Assembly (NCBI GenBank): GCA_947311845.1
Contig: CAMZMU010000111.1
Location: 12,938,743 to 13,002,742, forward strand
Length of the DNA: 64,000 nucleotides
From: Poa pratensis
Lineage: Eukaryota; Streptophyta; Magnoliopsida; Poales; Poaceae
Direction: 5' to 3'
Both the position numbers and the translations under genes were made by a program. The notes under the pieces were generated by a model. The model worked only from the letters and a program-made list of their open reading frames with translations. It searched no databases and was not told where the DNA came from. Shown piece by piece: positions 1-10,319 of the stretch (position 1 is the first letter of the stretch; each line of letters starts with the position of its first letter).

Positions 1-417
1 TCGTGTCTATCAGATATTAGACATAGCTGGATAAAATTGTTACCGTTGAATTATTTTAGAAAGTAATACATCTGACAACCTGTACGCGTTAAGACTTAAC
101 GTAGTAAGCCATACTTGCCATATATCAGGTAAGATTTGTTTTTCCACTTTGGGATCTATGGCCTATGGGAAGATCTAACAAAAATCACAGTACTAAACAA
201 ACAAAATCTCATGAATCTTAAAACGAGGCTCATTATCATCACATACATAGTACTTCTCTTGAAATGATCCATCGAACAACGAAGATCAGAGTACGATTAA
301 ACAAACAAGGCGCTGTGGCTAGCATGAATCTTAAAACATGAAAATACCCATCATTTTATGGTCACATAGTTTATTCCTTCAGTTGGATCTAAGACGAGTA
401 TCCAACCAGCGTACTGA

Positions 418-822
418 TCACAGGCGCAAAGTAAGGTCCAAGGTGCTCACCGAGCCTTCGGCCTCCTCCCCTGAGCCACCGTTCAGCCGCAGCTCCGTGG
501 CGACGTTGTTGGACGGCCCCGGCGCGTTGTCGTTCACCACGGCGACGGGCGGCGCTGGCGCCCCCAGCAGGCCGAGGAAGTCTCTCTCCACCGGGCCTCC
601 CCGGCGGTTCTCCTCCGAGACGGCAGGGTTGGGTGGAGGGGGTGGCGGAGGTGGGAGGGGCTGCGGCGGCGCCTGCTTGCAGTACCCTCTGGACATGTGG
701 CCACCAAGGGCCTGTTTCGTCGGCCACGTCTTGCGGCAGAAAGGGCATGGGAATTCCTCCGGCTGTGGTTGCCACGCCGCCGGCGGCCATGGGTAGGGTG
801 GGCCGCCGCCGTTCAAGGCCAT
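418..822 (-). CDS. EAR-motif single zinc-finger protein (copy A, intact)
   Basis: The product is a 134-residue plant zinc-finger protein, probably a nuclear transcriptional repressor. The finger lies near the N-terminus with the plant-specific QALGGH core (residues 37-42). Putative zinc ligands are Cys26, Cys29, His42 and Cys48, so the usual second His is replaced by a Cys at a longer spacing. A proline run follows (residues 52-66). The C-terminus is LDLTLRL (128-134), a canonical EAR motif known in other plant repressors to recruit TOPLESS-type corepressors. The chosen start gives the complete frame and has a TATA box about 95 bp upstream. The general layout resembles short SUPERMAN/TAC1/KNUCKLES-like proteins, but I cannot assign an orthologue. 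The frame is uninterrupted, whereas the copy at 16 kb is frameshifted. Target genes and expression are unknown. Confidence 0.8.
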   Translation of the reverse strand: MALNGGGPPYPWPPAAWQPQPEEFPCPFCRKTWPTKQALGGHMSRGYCKQAPPQPLPPPPPPPPNPAVSEENRRGGPVERDFLGLLGAPAPPVAVVNDNAPGPSNNVATELRLNGGSGEEAEGSVSTLDLTLRL

Positions 823-912
823 CTCCTACGAGAAGGGTTTTGGCGAGGGGTGGGTGCTGTAGCTAGCAAGGTTCTAGGCTGGCCAAAATGACCTGGATGG
901 CCAAGTTTATGA

Positions 913-922
913 CATTATATAG
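913..922 (-). promoter_or_regulatory. TATA box of zinc-finger copy A
   Basis: On the minus strand the sequence reads TATATAAT here, about 90-100 bp upstream of the ATG at 822. The same box in the same place is conserved in copy B (about 16517-16527), which supports it as the core promoter. Transcription would be expected to start about 30 bp downstream, near 885. Confidence 0.55.
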
Positions 923-1806
923 ACGTGGCTCGCAACGGTCAACGGCAAGCACCACGCCACCTCAGGTGCTGCTACCCTTCAAAAGTTCAGATATCATAGG
1001 ATGCAGGATATACGACTTGTGCGTCTATATTTTTTTTTCGGTACAAGGCCAGCTTACGGCGTGTTCTATAGGCCAGATAATGACTCTCCGGACCACAATT
1101 ATCAATCCTATTAGCACAGAAACTTAGCACCAACACGTACGTTACCCTCTAGTTTACATGAACCGCATCACTGAAAAAAAAAAGAGAAGGCTTTGCTCTT
1201 GTATTGAGAGCAGGATATGCGCCATGCATGCGAGCTACCGGGCAATAGGGAACGTATCGTGCCATCAGGTACTCAAGTGCTCCAAAATTAGAAAACCTTC
1301 ATCTTAAAAATCACGAAACATATCTGAAAATAAATAGCGAAATCGACAGAACATAAGCCATGTTGTAAAAAAATCAAATATTATCTTGAAGTACAGGATA
1401 TTGCTAATGGGCCGGATTCACCTCTAATTTTGAATTAACAGATATAAGCCATGCATCAGATTTTGATGTTTCAATGTTGTGAGTTGGCTTCAGAATCGTT
1501 GAGACTTCTAGAGATGGCACAGCAAGCCAGGAGAACTGGATATATGCTCCGAGAGCATATGGTTCCGAATTTTGGTTTCGGATATTTTTGGCATCTCAAA
1601 TCATCAAGAATCTTGGCATTCTTTTTTCATTTTTGCCAAGTATCAAAAAATTATGGTTGAATTTTGTAATAAAATCCCAAGAAAACTCGAACAAATTTGA
1701 ATTCACTTTAAATCTGGGGCAAACTCATTTGTCACCAATGTATATTAGCCAAACTAATGCACGGTTTTTTAGCCTGCAAATAAAGACTGAAAATTGGAAC
1801 CACGAC

Positions 1807-2191
1807 TTCAGTCAAAGTTTCTGGTGGAATATTGGTATCGAATGGAACACGGATCTAGACATCCACACAATGATAAGGGATGCTGCCACCAGACACTCAT
1901 CTATCAACTTCCTAATGGAGATTTTTATCACGGGTTGCTGGAGCCTGTGGGATCAAAGAAATGGGCTCATTTTCAGAGATCAAAACCCCTCCTGCACTAG
2001 ATGTACTGCGCAATTCAAAGATTATTTCTATACATCTATGCATAGAGCTAGGCATAGTTTGAAAGAGGGCATGCAAGCCTGGTTGGACACATTGTAATTT
2101 CTTTTAACTTTCAACCCTGTAAAGCTACATTATATATTCAATAAAACGTTTTTGACACTAGAGATTTTTCCCTACAGTTTATGGTCAAAAA
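1807..2191 (+). mobile_element. 5'-truncated LINE with 17-bp target duplication
   Basis: The element holds the last part of a plant LINE reverse-transcriptase polyprotein (frame running to the stop at 2095-2097, with WSLWDQRNGLIFRDQ typical of the region after the RT). A 3' UTR with AATAAA and a terminal A-run follow. It is flanked by a perfect 17-bp duplication, aaaattggaaccacgac, at 1790-1806 and 2192-2208. Copy B has the uninterrupted version of this site (17361-17390). Insertion therefore postdates the segmental duplication. It is a dead fragment. Confidence 0.85.
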
Positions 2192-5100
2192 AAAATTGGA
2201 ACCACGACAAGAATGAGGAATATGCAAGTAAATATTTGCCAATAGCTAGTCGAGGTCCTAAAAAATTGGTCTGCGTATACGAATAGAATCCGAGAGTGGA
2301 TTTGGTCTCCGGTGGGGCGTGTAACATGTTACCTCTAGCATCTCGTCGTCCACTATTCTTGTCAAGATTCCTCCGCGGATGGCTATTATAGGTGATTATA
2401 TGATGTTTTTATGACAATAGCATATGCAAATCTTGATACACTCATGCTTGTGTACCCAAGTAATCCTATTCACACGTACGGTAATATAGCGTGGTTAATA
2501 GATGTTTGCCTTTAGACTCGTATGCATAGTGCATGTTTTGCGTCGTGCCGCATCGTGGGCCAGATGGATTCCGCGCGGGAAGCTGGAAAATTCGAGCAAA
2601 GGAAGAACTTCTTCATCTCCTGTTGTTGGTCTTAGATCTTGGCCGCGTCGCTGGCATGCGCCTCCGTTTTCTTGAAGCAATCAGACGAAGGTGCTGATAG
2701 GCGTCACGAGGATGACGAAGAAGAAATTGCCAACGTCCTTGCCGATGTTGGTGTAGAGGAAATGCTTGTTCTTCATGTCGATGATCAACTTGATGGTTGC
2801 TGCAGGCGCGGACGCGATGGTGGTTGTGGTTTTCGCGGCAGCATGAAGCATATATGCTCGATCTTCTCTCGGTAGATTGATATAATTTTCAAACATCATG
2901 ATATACTTAAAATCCCGATTTTGTACATTATGAACATATATCTTCATGTTGTAGTCTTTGTGTGTGACTCTTTCCTCAATTATACTTTGAGAAGAGCAAA
3001 TCAAGTGATAAGATTTTCCTCTTTAGTTCTCCAATTAGGCCTTCTTACATAAACATCTTCAAGAAATACTAGAGAAAACGAACTATTTTATCAAAATGAA
3101 ACGTCCTACCTACGGTAATTTTAGATCATGCGATTGCACCAAGCAATTTTATGGCACAAATTGTTGGGGGATCCTGTAGAACACTAAAATAATAGTTCAG
3201 ATAGCTTTATCTAATCAAATCGAGAATATACTTTTACTATGGAAAGTTCAGATAGATCTTTTTAGCAAATCGTGTGATTTTTTGTTGCAAAGTTCAGCAA
3301 GCAGCCGTGATAATGATAGTCCTATATTGCATGTTGGGTTTTAATAAAAGAGAACCCCATTGTTGTGTGAATTTTACAAACAATATAACCGGAAAAAATG
3401 CCATCTCTTTTTTAGCCATTGTTTGGGACAACAAATATTTAATGAGAGGGTTACAATATAATATATCATAAGTGTATTATCGTGTACCGATGTGCTGTAA
3501 TTTGGAGCTATAAGATATTTTTCTAAACGAAGTATCTATGTATGAATTTCATAACAGTGGGATTTAGTAGAAAATTTGTCTATTAAGTCCTCTCTATAGA
3601 CGTAAAATCTAATAAGAAGTTTTATTTCCTTCACTTATTTGGATCATTAGTGACAAACATGGAACCTCATACTTTACTTCCTTTGAGTCAATAAACACAA
3701 TTAGTCGATTTGTCTATGGTTATTTTAATTTTTGTGAAAGACATCTACTATGTGTGTTGTTTCTTGTAAATCAGAAATTAGTTGTAGGCAATGAAGTATA
3801 ACTCATAAAAAATTCATCGATAATGGGACTATAGGCTTTTATTCTGGTGTACATCAAGTTCATAATTAACTTTCTAAAACCAAATCAAACACAACCATTT
3901 AACGTATTATTAAAATAGATAAAGATCACCTAGTGAAAGCCAAGCATGCGACTAACAGGATACTACATAGGGCCACAACTCAACCCATCATTTCCTGTCA
4001 CGGACAAGACAACAAGAAAACAGTCCAATATGTAGTAACCAATTGTCTTTATTCGAATCTAGCTCGGCCATTGCAGTGAACATTACCAGGAAATTTAGTG
4101 GTGAAGCTTCAAATGCATAGGGGCAGAGGTAGCTAGGCCTCAGGATACTACAACTTCAGCCTTATGACTAAGAAAAAAATCTCAGACATCTTTTTAAAAT
4201 AAGAAAAGAAGGATACACTACTGCGCTTTTTGTGCCCCTGTGCGTACATTAGGTTGTGCAATAATCACATGCACAATCAACAGTTAGCTTATTTATAATA
4301 ATAGTTATATATTTGTAAAGCGAAATCTGCAAGTTTTGGACATCTCTATCTCCCTCTGTGTGATAGGTTTATTGTATTAGTGTGCTTGCATTTGTAGCGC
4401 ATGCCAAAACGATACTATTCATTAAGTTAATTAAACTAGAAATGTCATGGTGACACTAAAATGTTTAATTGATTGTTGATCCATTTTGTTGTTTAGTTTT
4501 TTGCAACAATTACTGTATTCTGGTCTATGTCACATAGGTTGTTTTGATGATTTTTATGATAGATACTAGATAGTAGTTGCTAGTGATGAATTACCAAATT
4601 ATAGTAACATTTATCTAGTCATTAAAAATTACTGTGACACCTCGAGAACTTGCATTACAACACTTTGATGGTCGGATGTTATCTTTCACTCCTTGATAAC
4701 AAGTCACCTCCCCTTCTATAGACTTCCACAAAGACGCTACCTAATATCAACTACTAGATCTCACTACTAACCTTGACATATCATCTACTATCTACTAAGA
4801 TTTCAAAACTGACATGGTAATCAGTATAATATAATTTTCCTGTATCTCATGGTAGCCGAAAATAATTGTATCTAGAAAGGACAAACGTGAAAAATGCAGA
4901 ATTATAAATTCATGCCCCTGGAATTCTAGATGTTTTTTACACCCAAGTTCGTTCCGTAGGGAAACCAAAGAACCCATTTCAACTTATTTGATGTATATAA
5001 AATTTTCTATGATATGTGGTGCACAAAATAATTACAAAAAATAATGTAGGATTCAACTCACATATAAAAAAATTCTAATGATCTCATTACTAAAGTTTTC

Positions 5101-6257
5101 TATGAAAGAGGCCCTTGACGTGATGTATAATTTTCAAGCCCTCATGGAAAATATTATGGAAACTAGTCACAAATAGGACCGATGAGTTGGGAGATATATA
5201 TATTAGTTTATTTAATTGAGAATTAATGCAAGCTGAGGTTAGTGATTTTTTCTATAAATTAGTTTCTCTAAATTGTAAGGGTGATGTTTGAACAATGAGA
5301 TTCGACATATGTCCACTAATTAGCATACACAGAGACATGGGTGGAAAGCAGGTGCTTGATAGCAAACATAAACGACCACTACCAACTTGTTGGGACTCCC
5401 AATACAGAATTGCAGCAATAACTTTCTTCCCTACAAAGTAACTCATGGTTTAATATCAAACAGAACGAATGATATGTAGCCGTCTACTCCATCTAGCAAC
5501 AATTAAAAGATCTACATGCTACCTTGTTGTCCCCAACTCAAATGAACTAGGTGGTAGTTACAAAAGTAGTGAAAGAAAAGTAATAATATAACTTGATGAC
5601 AATATAATAAAAGTGTTTTGTATTTTTTAGAATAGTTAAATTCTAATATTAGAAAAACTATTAAACTGAAATCAAAGGTGTTTATTATGTGATAAAATGC
5701 AGCAGAGTTCATGGGTTCACTTGACCCTTCTCGCGAGAACATGGATGGCATAAAATAACAACCATAGATATGAGAAAAATCCTGATAGATACGAGTGCAA
5801 GTTCATTATTTCCTCACTTATTTGAACCATTAGTGTCAAACATTTGTTGAAACCTCATACTTTAATTCCTTTGAGTAATCCAATATACACAATTAGTCGA
5901 TTTGTCTATCTCAAGTTAGGAAAATATTCCTACGAGGATATGACACATTATGTATTTTAGATTTTTTTGCAAGACATCTACTATGTAATTGCTACGAGAC
6001 GGAGTTGAGATTGAGTCCATCAAATGCTTGCCCTCATGCTCAATATTCCTTTTGTTATGATAGCGTGTGGCAAACTCACGTCGATTATAACCAATTGGTG
6101 AAAGATATGTGGCATATCGGGTCTGATCGGGAAGGGTTGAATAGTGTGCTGAATGCTCCCACATTGATTCAATAGTATCAGTTCCTAGGGTGAGAGCGAG
6201 TTCGGAAATATCAGTGTTAGTAAAGTTCAGAAGAAATACAAGCGATCACGAGTTTAG

Positions 6258-7400
6258 TTGGTGGTTCGTGGCCCGTCAGAGGAAGAGAAATCAGTGGCGG
6301 CCCAAATTCTAGAGGAACTGCGCCAGGTAGACGTATGTATGCTCCAGCGTTTGTGCGGGAAATGTATTTGTGCTGAGGATCAAAATATGAAGTACTTCCA
6401 GGCACAAGCTGTGCACCGGAAAAGGATTAATAGTATCACATCTCAGAGAGCAGATGACTGTTCGTGTGAAGCTCCTGAGGATCTAAATGAGGAAATTTAA
6501 AGTTTCTACCTTACGCAAGGCTACAACAACATGGGTCAACTTCTAAACATTGTTACACAGAACTTTACTGATCAAATGAGTGATAGTTCTTGAGAAGGTT
6601 TTTTCAGCCGAGGAAGTGAAGCGTGCACCCTTTCAGATGGCACCGTCCAAAGCGCCCAAAGTTGACGGTTTCACAGCCGGATACTTTTTTCAGCGTCACA
6701 GTGATGTTCTCGGAGATGATATGGTGAAGACTATTCTGGATTTTCCAAATGGCGGTGAACTACTGCTAGGCTTAAATGATACTGCCATTGATTCCCACGG
6801 TACGCGTAATCCACAAAATATTCTCAATACCCCCATTGCTTTGCGCCAAGTTCTGTATAAGATTGCTGCCAAGGGGTTTGATGGATGAGATTATGGTGTT
6901 GAGCAAAGTGTGTACGTTTCTAAACATTTAGTCACGGATAATTTCCTTGTTGCTGATGAGACTATACATGTGATGAGAAGAAGGAAGAAGAGCAATATTT
7001 CTTCCTATGCTGTGAAGTATGACATGTTGAAACCATATAACGGGATCGAATGACATTACTTAGAAACCATGTTGACCAAGCTGGTCATTGGAGATAAGCT
7101 TGTGAGGCTGATTATGAAATGTGTTACTTCAGTCAAATTTGCAGTGAAACTCAATGGTGCTCTCCTATTGTACTTCTCACCATTTTTTTAGAGAGTACGC
7201 CAAAGGCGTACCTTATTTGAGGCTTACGACATGGCGATCGCATATCACCATTTTTGTTACTAATGTGCTGACAAGGTTTTACTGCTATGATCAACTCTTT
7301 TTGTGGTGCATATTTTGATCGACTTCGGGTGAGTGTGAGATCACCATGGTGAGCCACCTTCTATTTGCAGACCCCACTTTATTCTTCATGAGTGTCAAAC
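6258..7400 (+). pseudogene. LINE reverse transcriptase pseudogene
   Basis: The linker frame (6258-6500) has the family's NMKYFQAQAVHRKRIN block. The next frame (6580-6888) has MAPSKAPKVDGFTAGYFFQ and the NILNTPIALRQVLYKIAAK block, which correspond to RT motifs of plant LINEs (typical form: KAPGPDG, then RPISLCNVLYKIASK). Farther on, around 7345-7385, HLLFADPTLFFM is the relic of the catalytic FADD box, with its second Asp replaced by Pro. Stops and shifts separate these blocks, so no active polymerase can be made. Confidence 0.8.
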
Positions 7401-7979
7401 TCTAGTGCACAAAAATTAAATGACATCCACGCATTTATGCTTCTATTCTGGTTGGACAGTAAAATTAAAAAAGTGACGTGTTATATATCCCAAACACAAA
7501 CCGCAATCGGATCGGGCTGTTCTCAAGAAAGTATTGGGAATTCATCTGGACGCATTCACAGAGAGGTATCTCGGGCTTCTAACAGCGGTGGGCAGAATCT
7601 CGAGTGATACCTTTGCCCACATCGGGGAGAGTTTCCTCAGATGCAAGGCCAGTCAGAAAAGAACCTACGTGTGTAGGGAGAGAGATGTTGTTGAAATCAG
7701 TTATCGGGTCTATTCATGTGTACATTATGAGTCGTTTCAAGCTAACAAGAAGGTTTGCTGACAGTTAACGTCGTGCATGGAAAAGTTCTTTTGGAACCAT
7801 CGACAAGCGATTATTAAGTGGTTGTCATGGTAGAAGCTAGCTTCAACAAAGATTAAAGGTGGCATGGGGTTCAAGTACTTTGAACTAATGTAGCGCTCCT
7901 TGGTAAAACATGGGTAAATATTACCCCGATGGTGACTTTATGCATGCAACTGTCATTTCGTAGAGCAAGTGAGCAACGT

Positions 7980-8024
<45 letters not shown>
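7980..8024 (+). repeat. 45-bp G homopolymer
   Basis: There is an unbroken run of 45 G. It forms the left border of a foreign segment inside the LINE; a second G-run (8793-8818) forms the right border. The run could form G-quadruplex structures. Its exact length is likely to be unreliable in any assembly. Confidence 0.85.
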
Positions 8025-8026
<2 letters not shown>

Positions 8027-8792
8027 TCGGATATTCTATTGCCTAGTTTTTTACATAATACAGTCCGTTCCTTTCAAGGGACCACGGGAGTGCGATCCGA
8101 GCGGCCGCACTAGGCTCGGGCCCACGGGAGTGCGATCCGAGCGGCCGCACAGGGCCCAAAATTTTGGGGGCCCAAATTTGAAATTTAGTTCTTATAACAA
8201 ATAAAAATATTGTACCCATAAGAATAAACAAAATAATCCATGACATATTGATTATGACCTATTGTTTCTTCTATAGGGTAGTGGGCTCGAATTCTCCTGC
8301 TGAACATTATCTTTTTTCCTAGTTTTTTAACAGCGAAAACAGAAATAAAGTTTGGTAACCGTAGAGGTAAATTGATCCTGTGACGGTGTGACCTCGGATG
8401 CTAACTAGAGATGTCTTGAATACGCCACACAACAACTTGTAAAAGTGATCCTATACATTATCCATTGCTTAAGCAATTAAATTTAAAATTTATCCTTCTT
8501 TTCCCGAATATTTCTCGGAGGGAACGAAATTAGCTGTTTAATTATCGGAAAATTCTGAGATCCTTACCTGGGTGTCTGTACATAAGGTCATGGAGTCAGA
8601 AGGATCCAGATCGAGTGAGCCCCACCTCCCCCACCAGTCAATTCGTCAGCCTAGCGACGCGAGAAACCCGAGACGACAACCGTCGAGCGATAGGCCGTTA
8701 AGCGCCAATTTACATTTTTTTTCCTAACTTCCTTCGGGCCCACCAATTGCCTAATCCCCACGGCCATTTGGCATGAGATAGGTCGTGGATTT
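8025..8792. other. Foreign segment bracketed by G-runs
   Basis: This 768-bp stretch shows no LINE similarity and no convincing reading frame. It contains a 29-bp direct repeat and sits between two G homopolymers in the same orientation. It may be an insertion that duplicated a G-rich target, but no terminal structure could be recognised. Confidence 0.4.
8082..8150. repeat. 29-bp direct repeat, period 40
   Basis: The 29-bp sequence starting ccacgggagtgcgatccgag and ending cggccgcac occurs at about 8082-8110 and 8122-8150. Each copy contains a NotI-type GCGGCCGC palindrome. Confidence 0.85.
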
Positions 8793-8818
8793 GGGGGGGG
8801 GGGGGGGGGGGGGGGGGG
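8793..8818 (+). repeat. 26-bp G homopolymer
   Basis: A run of 26 G marks the right border of the foreign segment. LINE-derived coding sequence resumes shortly after it. Confidence 0.85.
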
Positions 8819-8859
8819 AGCAGGACCCCTTTCAGAGTTTGGCACAGGGCCCCAAATTT

Positions 8860-9105
8860 TGCTGGCCCGGGCCTGATCGGCACATCAAACTAGTTGATCG
8901 ATGTGATGTTTGTGAAGCTATGGAGGAGGATCTGTGTCATGTAGTTCTTACATGCTCCCATGTCCGGCAATATTGGTCTACTAGACATGATATTTTCGAT
9001 CTGAAGCTTCCCACTCTCTACCGGTCACCTGGGCAAAAGACATAATGCTTGATTGTATGTCTGTATTTCTTGGAAGAAGATGGATGTAAAATTACCACGA
9101 TTATG
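8860..9105 (+). pseudogene. LINE zf-RVT-like segment
   Basis: The frame 8785-9045 contains CDVCEAMEEDLCHVVLTCSH, matching the Cys/His zinc-binding region (zf-RVT) that follows the RT in plant LINEs. The segment runs up to the Copia insertion. The next residues of the family (HSIWTAK) appear directly after the Copia element, which shows that the two LINE pieces were once continuous. Confidence 0.75.
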
Positions 9106-9309
9106 TGTTAAACAACCGAGATAGAATAGGTTAGTTGACGTTAACAGACTTGATAGATATTTCGTGTATAGCAAGTTGTAGATTGATACGATCAGATTGG
9201 ATCGGTATGATCATGTAATTCTGTTGTAACAGTACATGCGATCTAGCATCGCCTATATATATACACGAGAGCCCTATGGGCTAATCACGGCAAATTATCC
9301 TTCCTGACT
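9106..9309 (+). repeat. Copia 5' LTR
   Basis: The LTR is 204 bp, begins TG and ends in GACT. It contains a TATATATA promoter-like box near 9255-9262. It is identical to the 3' LTR except for T instead of C at its third position. Confidence 0.95.
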
Positions 9310-9321
9310 TGGTATCAGAGC
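9310..9321 (+). promoter_or_regulatory. Copia primer-binding site
   Basis: TGGTATCAGAGC directly follows the 5' LTR. This is the standard plant Copia primer site, complementary to the 3' end of initiator tRNA-Met, where minus-strand DNA synthesis begins. Confidence 0.95.
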
Positions 9322-9348
9322 ACCAAAGATCCTCCCATCTCGTTTCCC

Positions 9349-10300
9349 ATGGCCTCCTCTCTCGCCCTCGCCTCCAGCGCCGCCGGCGCCCTAGCTCTCG
9401 CCTCCAGCTCCGCTGCTCCGATCTCAGTCTCCTCGATCGGGAACCTGATCACCCTCAAGCTCACGAGGGACAACTTCTTGCTCTGGAAAACTCAAGCCGT
9501 CCCGGCGCTTGCCTCCAATGGCCTGTTCGGCTATGTCGCCGGCAGCGAGAAAGCGCCGTCGCACACCATCACCGAGGGCACGGGAGACGCCGCCAAGGAG
9601 GTGGTGAACCCGGCGTTCGTGCGCTGGTTCCAGCAGGACCAGCTGGTCATGATCGCGCTCCTCGGCTCCATGAACGAGGACATCCTCGGCCAGATGACGC
9701 AGCTGCAGACCTCCGCCCAAGTTTGGGCCACTCTCCACGAGATGTTCGCGTCCCAGAACCGCGGCCGCGTCATGCAACTACGGTACCAGCTCTCCAATCT
9801 GAAGAAGAAGGACCTCTCGGCGTCCGACTACTACCGCAAGATGAGGGGCCTTGCTGATGCCATGGCGTCCATCGGCAAGCCTCTCTCTGATGATGAGGTG
9901 CTCGGCTACATACTCGCCGGGCTGGGCTCCGAGTACGAGCCCCTGATCGCGTCGATCACGGCGCGCGACGAACCCGTCAGCCTCAGCAGCTTCTACGGGT
10001 ATCTCCTCAACGCCGAGCTCCGCCTCGAGCAGGTGGCGTCAACCGGCGACATCCATCCATCCGCCAACGCCGTCGCCGCCACAACTCTGATGGTCACCGT
10101 GGAGGCAACGGTGCACGCGGCGGGCATGGCGGTGGCCAGTCTCGCGGTGGTGGCCGCGGCGGGCGTGGCCGCGGCAACGGGCGCTCCAACCTGAAGTGTC
10201 AGGTCTGCAACAAGTTCGGCCACGACGCCCTTCACTGCCGCAACCGCTTCAACCACGCGTCGTTCCAGCCCGAGGAGCAGCGCGAGCGCTCCGGCAACGC
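9349..10300 (+). pseudogene. Copia gag, frameshifted
   Basis: The reading frame begins at 9349 and is open to 10194. Residues about 27-50 match the N-terminal Copia gag segment (LTRDNFLLWKTQ), and the UBN2/gag core follows to about residue 225. A frameshift between about 10030 and 10092 places the Gly/Arg-rich tail and the CCHC zinc knuckle (CQVCNKFGHDALHC, about 10197-10238) in another frame. Without the shift this would be a normal-length capsid protein that packages element RNA. Confidence 0.85.
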
Positions 10301-10319
10301 CGCCAACACGGAGCCGCGG

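Larger units (their letters stand above)
1..5990. repeat. Copy A of the zinc-finger segmental duplication
   Basis: This stretch is collinear with copy B (about 15565-31300) in the same orientation. Matching blocks seen by eye are the zinc-finger gene and promoter (400-1130 vs 15980-16740), 2280-2460 vs 22370-22600, 2500-3560 vs 22630-23960, 3630-4300 vs 24030-24670, and 4960-5790 vs 29850-31220. Copy A lacks the Helitron, the solo LTR and the 30.2-kb LINE of copy B. Its right edge is abrupt: similarity stops near 5990, where LINE coding sequence begins. About 130 bp (3630-3760) is also repeated at 5813-5990. Apart from the zinc-finger gene and a LINE tail I see no coding region; 2209-5990 is AT-rich and gene-free. 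Confidence 0.75.
5990..9105 (+). mobile_element. Decayed LINE (left part), interrupted by Copia
   Basis: Translated pieces in several frames match, in order, a plant LINE polyprotein: the endonuclease-RT linker (about 6060-6500), RT (about 6580-7400), the thumb/connection region (about 7530-7920) and a zf-RVT-like segment (8870-9105). Many stops and frameshifts are present. The element continues after the Copia insertion at 13909. The 5' end was not found, so left sequence may have been lost. A segment between two G-runs (8025-8792) is foreign to the LINE. Confidence 0.8.

Noticed and set aside
389..866. Overlapping + and - strand frames over the zinc-finger gene
   Set aside because: They are shadows in GC-rich coding sequence; only the 418-822 frame has the finger and EAR motif.
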